Assembly (NCBI GenBank): GCA_029747015.1
Contig: JAKOGI010000145.1
Span: 124,001-188,000 of the forward strand
Source: Carnegiea gigantea
Lineage: Eukaryota > Streptophyta > Magnoliopsida > Caryophyllales > Cactaceae
Length of the DNA: 64,000 nucleotides
Direction: 5' to 3'
This document shows, in pieces, positions 44,511-53,330 of the stretch. Position 1 is the first letter of the stretch; each line of letters opens with the position of its first letter. Below the pieces are notes generated by a model. That model did no database searches. It saw only the letters and a program-made list of their open reading frames with translations, and was not told the DNA's origin. The translations under genes were made by a program, and so were the position numbers.

Positions 44511-45740
44511 CTAAACATACAACTCAGATGAATATAAGTAAGAGCACATAAATATAAATACACGTATAATAATAAGTTTTCTCCTAAACTTATCAAATGC
44601 ATTGAAAAAATGAGTAGAATAGTCAAAGGCAATAATCAACATGATTTTTCCGGGCAAATGCTTTAGGTACAGATTGTAAGGATCAAGGGAGGGGTTATAC
44701 CCTCTAAAGGTACCTAGAGTCTCAGAACAGTCAACCTCATTCCCCTTAAGTATCACATGAGAATCAATAAGTAACATATCATAATACGCAGGGGAAGGGA
44801 AGGGTGGTGAACATGAAAAAGAAGCATGGAATGTTTCAAGAGAGTTGGGGGATATATTATCAACAAAATCAGAACTAGTTGGCCCTGTAGGCACAACATC
44901 CACACATGAAGTCCCTATGGGAGTTTCATGAAAATTATGCACCTCAATAGAAACATTGTCTGACTCAGACCAAGCATCCTCCTCATCAATATTAGCGCTA
45001 ACGTCAAAGCTCTCACCTACCTCGAACTCCGTCGATTGAGCTAAAGGAGAAGGTGTATCAAGAAAAGTCATGATGAGCGCAGTGTTATTCCTAAAAGGAC
45101 TAGGCGAGGCTGGAGCAACAATAGGTAAAGTAGTCAAGGGAGGGTCAATGACTTCCCCTAGTCTGCACTCTAGAGGAGAGAGAGACGCACCATCATCACA
45201 CAGATTGACATCAAGTCTAGGAGCACTAGAACTAAGGTCAGTATCGGGTGATAGGTCATACTCACACATTTTATTAGCAAACTCAATTTGTTACTTATTC
45301 ATTGTCTCTATCATATTACCAAGTCTAGCAAAGCCCTCATCAGAAATATAATAAGGACAAGAATTACTGGCATGATCAGAACAATAGAAAATTTTGCACA
45401 TATGAGGAGCATAATTAGGGATGCAAGGGGGTCGGATGTATGAATTAGTACAACTAATCTCATATTCATAAGTATCTCGAGCCAGCTAATTAAGAAAGTC
45501 CCAAGCTTCATTAGCATTTTTAGCACAAAAATTCCAATATTCTAAAAGAGTACGGGTCTCACACTTCACACCCTCATAAACTGTATTCAAAATTTTCCAC
45601 TTTTTCAAATAAAAATCACAATGAGCAAGAAAAACATGTAATCTATTATAGTATCTCCAAAACAATTCATGCTCATATTGAGGAAATTGGGAAAAAGCCT
45701 TTTTTTTTTCAATTTTTAATTTTTTTCTTTTTTTCTCCAA
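44511..45740 (-). pseudogene. gag-like ORF of the nested element (two in-frame stops)
   Basis: The frame starts at 45740 with a Lys-rich stretch, then FSQFPQYEHELFWRYYNRLH and CDFYLKKWKILNTVYEGV, a gag-like helical domain. After a TAG at 45486-45488 the same frame gives a Cys/His cluster MCKIFYCSDHASNSC (zinc-knuckle-like, spacing altered). A TAA near 45293 and a 250-residue acidic, Ser/Pro-rich tail follow to 44511. The tail contains FRGYNPSLDPYNLYLKHLPG. It has about 410 codons and is not homologous to pol. Similar gag-only frames are known in plant TR-GAG elements; function in particle assembly is inferred. Confidence 0.7.
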
Positions 45741-45795
45741 AATAAAAGCTTAGTCTTGAATGCCCAAGTAAATTCTAATATTGGAAAGTGCCAAC

Positions 45796-45813
45796 TCCCC
45801 AGGAACAGTGCTA
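45796..45813 (-). other. Degenerate primer binding site of the gag-only element
   Basis: On the minus strand AGCACTGTTCCTGGGGA, a few bases inside the 5' LTR, resembles TGGCGCCGTTGCCGGGGA, the tRNA-Asp site of many plant Athila/Tat-type Gypsy elements, with five or so changes. Confidence 0.6.
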
Positions 45814-45819
45814 AAAACT

Positions 45820-47122
45820 TATTAGGAAAAAAAACAAAGTTTTAATATTTATAAACCCCAAGTGCAAGGTATATCGTTGAGTACTTGGGGTGTCGTCCAC
45901 AGGGAGTTGTGTTTCCAACTACCAGGACTAACTAAAGCGTCTCAAGTTAAGCAAAATCGAAAGGGATAGAAAATAAAACTAAACTACTAAAGCGAAAACA
46001 AAAGGACTATGATTAGACCTAAGATAAACTAAGTGATCAAGTCAAGCCCTCACCTTCCCAAGTTACGCTAGTATTCAAAGATGGTCGGTTGCATCATTAA
46101 AACCACCCAAGTCCTCTCTCAAGGGTCATGAGCTAGTCTAATTATTCTAACCTCCTATTTTTGTGGGATTTGTTCAATTAAACTACAAGATTGATAACCC
46201 TTGACCTAGCTAGCGATCGAGACTATTTTCATGTTCAAATCCCAACTATTCTTTCTACTCACACTAGACAATCGACCTCACCTCTCAGCATACGTCAATT
46301 GCCCAAAACACGGATGAAAGTTCTTTCAAGTATTTCATTGAACACTTGGTGGGTGTAAAAGAAAACTCTAAATTCTAGGCATAAACAAGTTAGGTCAAGG
46401 CCTAAACAGGAATCAATTGGCCATCTCAAGAATAAATCACAACAAAGATGAAACCTTTAATTCACAAACAAACATTGAAATCAAAGCAAAACAATAATCT
46501 ATTGAACTAGCGAACATAAATCAAAAAGCATGAAATTAAAGAGAAAAGGAGAAGAAGAACTTAATCTTCAATTGCGAATCCAAAATCTTTTACAATGTAT
46601 ACAAGGACTAACCTAATCTGATCTCCCCCTAAAGGGGTTTGTGGAGGCTAGGATAAACCCTAATTGGTCCTCTCAAGAACCTAGCAAAAAGGCCCCCTCT
46701 CAAAAAGAAAGAAAAAGCCCCTTTAATTATAAAGGCTGAAAACCGCTTAAATCGGGACAGCAGGTAGAACGCACGGTCGTGCTTCTAGGACGCACGGCCG
46801 TGCACCAATGCACTGGCAGGACGCATGGTTGTGCACCAGCCCGTGCGCAGCTTCTGGTCCTACAGCGTGACCGTGCACTTCCTGCAGCTCTTACTTGTAC
46901 TCCTGGGGCTTCATTGGACCTCTATACGTCCTTCAGATCGCTTCTAAGGTCTTCCTTTCTATCAAAATTCGAGAATTTCTCCTGAAAGTAAGACAAAACA
47001 TATTATAAGCACAATTGAATCAAAGGAAGTGAATTTAACCCTTTTTCATCTAAACTTGATATGAAAACACCGAGAAAAATGGGTCAAATAAGGGCTAAAA
47101 TGGGATCAAAATAGGTATAACA
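45820..47122 (-). repeat. Gag-only element, 5' LTR
   Basis: From TATTAGGAAAAAAAACAAAG (TG changed to TA) to AAAATAGGTATAACA. It carries the palindromic GCACGGCCGTGC-type repeats at about 46770-46850. Confidence 0.95.
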
Positions 47123-47990
47123 ACCAAATACCCAAATACTTTCACATGTGCATAGGTTGGGGGATGACCAAATAGCATTTCATATGGTGTTTTATTATTT
47201 AGTACTAGAGTTGGAAGCCTATTTATTATGTAGGCTGCTGTTAAAACACAGTCTCCCCAGAATCTGAGAAGTAAGTTTGCCTGAAATCTCAAGGCTTTAG
47301 AGATTTCTAAGAGGTGCCTATGTTTCCTTTCAACACGACCATTCTGTTGTGGCCTCTCAACACAAGAGGTCCAATGTACAATACCAAGATTGCTAAAAAA
47401 CTGCTGGCAAGGATGAAACTCAAGTGCATTATCAGATCTTACCACCTTAATTGTGGCCTGAAATTGTGTAGATATAAATGTCATGAATTGCTGAAATGTA
47501 GACAAGGCTTGAGACTTTTGTTTGAGTAAGTACACCCATGTTGTTCTAGTACAATCATCAACAAGAGTCAAAAAATATTTGAAATTTCTATGTGTAGGAA
47601 CTCTATATGGCCCCCATATGTCCATGTGTATCATCTCACACACCCTTGTACTCCTTCTTGTGCTGTGCTGAAAAGGTTGTCTTATGAGCTTTGCCATTGG
47701 GCATGTGACACACTTTATTTTTTATCACTTCAAGCTGAACATTTGGAAGCTGCTTCAACTTGTTCAAAGGAGCATGCCCCAGCCTCTTGTGCCATATTTC
47801 ATAAGGTTTAAGAACTTTGAACCATCAGCAACTCCTGCAACCAGTAGCTTTTCTTTATCTGATTCTAGCAGGTTTTTGATAATGCTCTCTATCCTGGTAT
47901 CCGCACCATTCAGGGGTTGATCCTTGAGAAAATACAAGCCTCTATGCTCTCTACCAACTGCCATAATCTTCTTGGTGACATAATCATGTA
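47122..47990 (-). pseudogene. copia GAG-pre-integrase and integrase, cut by insertion
   Basis: WHKRLGHAPLNKLKQLPNV and CHMPNGKAHK (about 47800-47690) give the HHCC zinc site. The 47697-47095 frame continues with HMDIWGPYRV (first catalytic Asp), FLTLVDDCTRTTWVYLLKQK, VVRSDNALEF (second Asp), HWTSCVERPQQNGRVERKHR (catalytic Glu region) and LPTLVLNNKTPYEMLFG. The sequence is cut after HVKVFGYLV at the ACCAA duplication; the last eight residues of the open frame lie in the inserted LTR. Confidence 0.93.
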
Positions 47991-48092
47991 TTATACAGAA
48001 TTAAGGGTGAAAAATAGCTATGCATTTGCTATCTTTTATCAATTGGGAATTGATAGAAGATTGTACGTGAAAGCTGGAACATACAAAACATC

Positions 48093-48428
48093 TTACAATA
48101 TTATCTCAGCAGATAATTTTACTCTGCCTTTAGAGGATATTTCATATGTATTCCCATCTGGTCGTGTGATTTTTGAATGATCATTGATCACTTTGATGTC
48201 ACACAAATGATCTAGATTATAAGTTATATGGTCTGTGGCTCCTAAATCAAGTATCCATTCTAACTTGTTAACCCTAACATAGGAACATAGAATCATTCCT
48301 GCAAAGTTTGTGTCCAACTCCTCTTCTATGTCAGCTTCACATTTCTGGCTACTTTGAGGCAGTAACTTTAGAAGTTGCTGAAGTTGCTTAGTTTGAGACT
48401 GAGTTAAAGAAACATCACCAGTCTGCAC
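48093..48428 (-). pseudogene. copia aspartic protease
   Basis: LEWILDLGATDHITYNLDHL matches the copia protease block W-x-x-DSGAT-x-H, but the catalytic triad D-S-G reads D-L-G. The open frame covers 111 codons. Protease would cleave the Gag-Pol polyprotein. Confidence 0.85.
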
Positions 48429-48479
48429 ATTAGTTGTAATCTTACCTTCATGAAATCCCTTGGGTTTCTCTTTATAAGG

Positions 48480-49412
48480 CTAATTTCTATCAGACTTTTT
48501 CTGAGGGAATTTCTTGGCTTTTGGATGCCAAGATGGATACCCTATGACTAGCCAGCACTTCTCTTTGGTATGACCTTTGTTACCGCATTGAGTACAACCT
48601 TTTGCATTATCACTTTTACTGTATAATGCAGTTGGTTCAATCTCCAGATTTTCAATATCCAAAATCTCCTTCTGACTTTCTTATTACTAAATCAATGAGC
48701 ATGCTGCCTCCACACTTGGTAGAGGAGTCATGAGAAGCAATTGAATTCTCTGAGGACCATACTTATCCTCTAGACCATTTAAGAACTGAAACAACCTCTG
48801 TTCCTCTCTTTGTTTTGTCAAGGCTTTCAAGAACATTGCAATTTCATCAGTGATAGTAGAAATTTTGGATAATTCATTCATGTCTTCCAATTCACCCCAC
48901 AGACATTTAAGTCTAGTATAATACTCACTCATTGATGAATGATTTTGTTTGACTTCATATATTTCTTTGTTGATTCTATACTTTCTTAAACCATTGCTAC
49001 GGAGAACCTTTGTTCAAGCTGCACCAAAATCTCTTGTGCAGAGTTCAAGAACAGTATAGATTTGCCAATAGAATCAGACACAGAATTTTGAATCCATGCA
49101 ATGATCATATAGTTACATGTATCCCACAATTCAACTTTTAAGTGATTATCAGTTGGTCTAGAGATAGTACCTTGAACGAATCCTAGCTTTCGTTTAGTGG
49201 CAAGTGCTATTTCAACATTTCTCCTCCAGGATCTGTAGTTCTTTGCACCTGCTAATTTTTCTTGAATTGTTAGAGACCCAGGGCCTTCTTATGGATGCAA
49301 GAACAATGGGTTCTGAATATATGCAAACCCTAATTGTTTTGATTCCTTGCTGCAGACATTTTGATTCAGGATCTGTAATTTGGATCACTATAATTTGTTC
49401 AGGCTTGATCAC
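48480..49412 (-). pseudogene. copia gag (UBN2-type) with zinc knuckle
   Basis: In minus-strand frames: GAKNYRSWRRNVEIALATKR (about 49255-49200), WDTCNYMIIAWIQNSV, MSEYYTRLKCLWGELEDMNE (48932 on) and RLFQFLNGLEDKYG. CTQCGNKGHTKEKCW (about 48600-48550) is a C-x2-C-x4-H-x4-C zinc knuckle. At least one frameshift and several stops break it. Gag would form the particle and bind RNA. Confidence 0.88.
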
Positions 49413-49531
49413 TCGACCACTCTGATTTGAAAACGCAAGTAACTCTAGCTATTTGAGTAGCTTTGATCTATGATGAATCAAATCATAAGATCGAAAAAGA
49501 GAGAAAGAAAAAAATGTGTTTTATATGTCTA

Positions 49532-49542
49532 CTCTGATACCA
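49532..49542 (-). other. copia primer binding site
   Basis: TGGTATCAGAG on the minus strand, complementary to the 3' end of initiator tRNA-Met, lies directly against the 5' LTR. This fixes the element's orientation. Confidence 0.92.
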
Positions 49543-49810
49543 CGAGAATGTTGACTAAGGAAAAAATTATGCAAATGAATCATGGAAACAACATTCAGAA
49601 TGAGGTGGATCGAGATGATCTCTTCCCTCTCCTAGATGCCTTGTATATTGACCTCATTTATTCGTCAGCTGTACAACCTTATATATACACGAAGACTGGG
49701 CAAGAAAAATAAGAACGTAACCATCTTCTCATAACAGATTTCCTAACCAACAAAACCTAGCTGGCATACCTTATAACTAACTCCCTAACTAGCTAGCTTT
49801 CTCTTCAACA
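49543..49810 (-). repeat. copia 5' LTR
   Basis: It aligns end to end with 39104-39372. Its outermost internal base is C on the plus strand (so CTCG rather than CTCA on the minus strand), one of many point changes between the LTRs. It adjoins the primer binding site at 49542. Confidence 0.95.
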
Positions 49811-49815
49811 CCAAG

Positions 49816-51750
49816 AACGGGGAGCATGCATTGGTCTTAAAGTTGTGTGTAATGCCTCTCTGTCAATCATCTTTTTTTTCACAGATAATTCAGTGTTGTT
49901 TACACTAGTTAATCAAGATTAGTGTGATGCACTTTATCAGATCATTAATAATTATTACATCGTATCTGGGGTGATGATTAACACTGCAAAATCTTTCATG
50001 ATCACATTCCCAAATACTTAAGATGAGGAAATAGATCTCTCAAAATGACATTTGGAATGAACATCGAGTCTACATTTGGAAAATATCTCAGTGCTCCTAT
50101 GATATTTAGGTGCTCAAAAAATGATACGTTCACCGCTTTGGTAGAAAAAATATTGCGAAAGCTTCAAGGCTGGAAGTTGAAATTCTTCTCGCCAGTCGGT
50201 CGCCTAATACTGATTAACAATGTAACAGGGGCGCTGTGTCAGCATATGGTGTCCCTATTTTGGCTGCCATAGCATCTTCTCTGCAGGGTCAATTCTCTCT
50301 TTATGAATTTTTTCTGTTCAAACTCCCATAGAGAAAAATCTGTACGTTGGGCGCGGGAGGAGGTCTATCATCAACCAAAAGGGGCTGGCGCTCTAGGTAT
50401 ACATGATGTGCAAAAGCTTAATGATGTGCTACTGATGAAATAAGCTTGGTGTACTCACAATACAACACATCTCTTAATCTCACGATTCTATTGAGGTAGA
50501 CATGGGACACATGCTCCCCTTGATGCTGCTTATTATGAATGTGAGGAGCAATACCCCTCCTGGGACAGAATGAGTTTGGTTAAAGCTACAACTAAATTTA
50601 AGGAACGTCTTTGGTGGCAAACACAAAATGGCCATACTGCGAGAGTCTTTGAAGATCAATGGAGCGTCTATGGAAGACTCCATTAATGTTCAAATGTGGA
50701 TGGGCACCAGTGAAGTAACAAACCAATTATTTCTGGCTTAACAATAATAATAAATGGATGTTAGATTCCAAATATACCAAGATGTGGAGGATTGTATGGG
50801 CTTTGTACATACTAGCCCGCTGAAAATTATTGATGTGGAAGACATTTCATAATACCTTATCTCTAGGTACTAGTAGAAGAGTAAGTCAAATTGGCCAAGA
50901 TTATGCGTGCCCGCTCTGCCGCAACTGGGAAGAGTTAGTTTAGCATCTGTTCCGTGATTGTTGGATATCCAAGCTTATTTGGTGGGCTTCTGCTTTAGGA
51001 ATTAACATTGTGGCTAATCCAGACGTCCTTTGGACCCATTAGATTTGTGATTGGATATTGTTATTAATTAGCAAAAAGTGCACCCACAAACAAGATGTGA
51101 TCTTTTTTGCTGCTATGTTGTGGAGCATCTGGATCTACCGTAATCAAATCTTGGTTAGAGAGATCAAGGCCATACCCTCTTGAATGATGGATATGTTATA
51201 AGCTAACCTTGTCAAATCGTTACACACACAATGCTTTCGTGCCGCTCAAGCAAACTCTTTATCCAGGCGAGTGACAAGAGTGACAGAGATTAGCACAGTT
51301 GGGCTAACAAAGCTAGACCCCCCAATGTCATCCTACAAATAGATGGATCATGGAAATCATAGGGACAATGGGGTGGTAACGGCGTTGTGGCCTTACATAA
51401 TAACGTAACCTTAATGATGTGCCAAGAGATATTACTTTGTCCATCAGTTATAATGGCAGAAGCAACAACACTAGAAAAGGCACTTTGGCTTATAGTGCAG
51501 AAACTATGGACTGAGCTGGAGATTTGGACTAATAGCTTTATATTAGTTCGCTTCATGCATGGCAAGGACAATATTTCGGTTGACGTTTCGGTTCTAGTGG
51601 ATCACTATTTTGCATTTAAAGACTCATTTCGTTATTGTGTCATTAAAAAGAGCAATAGGAGAGAGGTGAATGAGGCTCATTGTCCAAGCAAGCCGTAAAA
51701 ATTTGCAATTTTTTTTTTGGTATAACCTAACAGAACCAAAAAAAAGGGGA
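49816..51750 (+). pseudogene. LINE RT remainder, zf-RVT and RNase H after the copia insertion
   Basis: It starts with RGACIGLKV and then FFFTDNSVLF, where the catalytic FADD has become FTDN. The thumb region (50045-50272) shows GKYLSAPMIF and LRKLQGWKLKFFSPVGRLIL. Next come KGAGALGIHDVQKLN-like sequence (about 50378-50425, with changes), and CPLCRNWEEL and HLFRDCW of zf-RVT (about 50910-50970). LWSIWIYRNQILV and an RNase H relic follow, with LQIDGSWKS and AEATTLEKAL (about 51338-51490). Multiple stops are present. An A-rich end is seen near 51735. Confidence 0.85.
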
Positions 51751-51914
51751 CGTTCGATATTACATATTTGAGTTTTTTTTTTTTTTTTTAAAAACATATT
51801 GTGTTGAGTTGAGCCACAAAGCCATTGTTAATTTCTAGTCAAGCGAGTCAGCCTTAGCTTCCGGTCCGGAGTTGGTCGACTCAGTTAGCCGAGCCAAACT
51901 CGAACGAAAGCCTA
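51751..51914. other. Gap between LINE tail and hAT-derived gene
   Basis: It contains a T19-type run (about 51772-51790) and CCGGTCCGGAGTTGGTCGAC. It presumably holds the core promoter of the downstream gene. No TATA box is evident. Confidence 0.35.
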
Positions 51915-52151
51915 GTTCCACCTACTCATCCCTCTCTCTTTCGTTCTACTCCTCGGCGGCGTAAAAACCACAGACAGAGCAAGCCTCCCTTCAGCCACTC
52001 TCTCTCTACCCGCTACTTCTCGGCTCCGATCCGGCGGCTCAGATCCGGCGCCATGCTTCCTCGGTCTCTGGCTTGCTCTCATTTTCTCTCTCCTCTCCAT
52101 TGAAGAAGAAGAAGAAGAATGAAGCTTCTACTGCTTTTAATGGCGCCCTCG
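51915..52151 (+). other. Probable non-coding first exon of the hAT-derived gene
   Basis: A CT-rich, GC-richer stretch (CCCTCTCTCTTTCGTTC, CCGATCCGGCGGCTCAGATC, then GAAGAAGAAGAAGAAG) ends at a donor-like CTCG|GTATAAAC. This is typical of plant 5' UTR exons. The next credible exon is at 56043, so intron 1 would be about 3.9 kb. Exact limits are inferred without transcript data. Confidence 0.45.
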
Positions 52152-52747
52152 GTATAAACTATGACCTTCTTTTCTCTTTCCATCTTAGAATTGGAGTGCA
52201 AGTTTGTTTATTGAAGATGATGCTACTGCTGATTTTCTCTGTTTGTTGTTTTGGGGAATTTGGGGAGGTTTTAGCTTAATCCTTGTCTCAATCTTGTTTA
52301 TGCAGTTTTGGAAATTATCCATGATGATCTTAGACGAGGTTGACCGTTGAAATTTTTTCTAATCTGGTCTCTTTCTTGGTTCCTTTTGCTTGATTGATTA
52401 GATTTGATCCAAGGGAGCTCCCTGGTGATTATTAGTAGTACATTGCGAGCTGAATTTTGATCACTTCGCTTTTGCTGATGTGGATCTAATATGTGTGAAA
52501 TTCAATTAGTTAAGCACCAAAGAGGAAAAAAATGGAACGGAATTCTTAGATGTATGAAATGATCATGGGCCATATCGAATTAGGTGTTATACATACGTGT
52601 ACTTGGATTGAGAGTGCTGATTTGGCAATGCTAGATGCATATGACTAAGGTTTCTTTATTGATGGGGAGGGAAGAAGGTTTCTTCTTTTCTTTCTTTTTT
52701 TTTGGGGGGGGGGAGAGGAGGGGATATCCCTTTTTAAAAACAATTTG

Positions 52748-53068
52748 CGGGTGTCCTGCGAATAGCATTTTGGAGAGTTTTTTGGGTAAAAAAGAGTTTT
52801 TTGGATAAAAATTAGCTGTTTGACCTAGTCAGAAAGCAATTTATGTGATTGATAGAAGAACTCTTCAGAAGAGTTTTTAGGATCCAAAAAGCTAATTTGA
52901 AAAGGCTAATTTTAAGAGTTTTTTGGAAGAGATTTTTTGAGAATTTGCTTTTCGCTTCACAACGTTGTCAGAAACAGCTAATTTCACCCAATAACTTTTC
53001 TACAAACAGCTAATTCAAACAGTTAATACAAACAGCTGATTCAAATAGTTAATAGCCAAACATGACCT
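52748..53068 (-). mobile_element. MITE family C, copy 2, in intron 1 of the hAT-derived gene
   Basis: The reverse complement aligns with 14213-14553 over its whole length (GGTCATGTTTGGCTATTAAC end, repeated AGCTGTTTGNATTA phrases, CTGACAACGTTGTGAAGC, AAAAGCTCTT-type interior). Confidence 0.75.
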
Positions 53069-53293
53069 TTGAATGTGCCTAGAAAGTACTTATCTCGTCT
53101 GTGTGTGAGAATAAGGTAGGGGATTCGATAATGCAAAGATGTGATCGGGTCGATAATATTAAGATTTGTGCAAATTCCTGACTATTTGGAAAATGGCTTC
53201 ATTTACTCTTCAAAGGTTTATTCGTTCATGGAGGAAATTTATTTTCTTTACAATAATTTTTCCCCTGGGAAGGCCCCTCATGCAGGCTCCTTT

Positions 53294-53330
53294 TGTGTGT
53301 GTATGCGTGTGTGTGTGGGGGGGGGGGGGG
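53294..53330. repeat. (GT)n(G)n simple repeat
   Basis: TGTGTGTGTATGCGTGTGTG is followed by a run of about 14 G. It lies in intron 1 of the hAT-derived gene. Confidence 0.9.

Larger units (their letters stand above)
41529..47122 (-). mobile_element. Gag-only (TR-GAG/LARD-like) LTR retrotransposon nested in the copia element
   Basis: Two long direct repeats of about 1.3 kb (41529-42817 and 45820-47122) flank a 3.0-kb interior. ACCAA lies immediately outside both ends (41524-41528 and 47123-47127), so it transposed into the copia integrase/RT junction; without it the host frame is continuous. Orientation follows from a degenerate tRNA-Asp-type primer binding site next to the right LTR and a purine tract with the CTCGAGGACGAGC motif next to the left. 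The interior encodes only a gag-like frame with no protease, RT, RNase H or integrase, so it must have been mobilised in trans, probably by a Gypsy-type partner. Confidence 0.88.
39104..49810 (-). mobile_element. Ty1/copia retrotransposon with two LTRs and 5-bp target duplication, interrupted by another element
   Basis: The LTRs (39104-39372 and 49543-49810) flank, on the minus strand from right to left: primer binding site, gag with zinc knuckle, protease, GAG-pre-integrase, integrase, RT, RNase H and polypurine tract, the Ty1/copia order. CCAAG occurs immediately outside both ends (39099-39103 and 49811-49815). The internal region is stretched by a 5.6-kb element at 41529-47122. Stops and frameshifts show it is inactive. 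The LTRs differ at twenty-odd positions by eye over about 268 bp. Confidence 0.96.
37986..51750 (+). mobile_element. LINE with inverted 5' part, host of the nested insertions
   Basis: From left to right: a LINE endonuclease on the minus strand (37986-38696), then on the plus strand the RT core from about 38920. The RT is cut at 39103 by a copia element and resumes at 49816 through thumb, zf-RVT and RNase H to an A-rich end near 51735-51747. The order 'inverted endonuclease, then sense RT to tail' is that expected from twin-primed LINE integration. That both parts come from one insertion is inferred, not proven. Confidence 0.65.

Noticed and set aside
41529..47122. Segmental duplication or assembly artefact as explanation of the 1.3-kb direct repeats
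   Set aside because: TG...CA ends, primer-site and purine-tract positions, and a perfect 5-bp target duplication in a coding frame identify them as LTRs.
52073..52279. Plus-strand frame with poly-Lys near the presumed first exon
   Set aside because: It begins at a non-ATG codon, its Lys run comes from GAA/AAG repeats, and it crosses the likely donor at 52151. Better explained as 5' UTR and intron.
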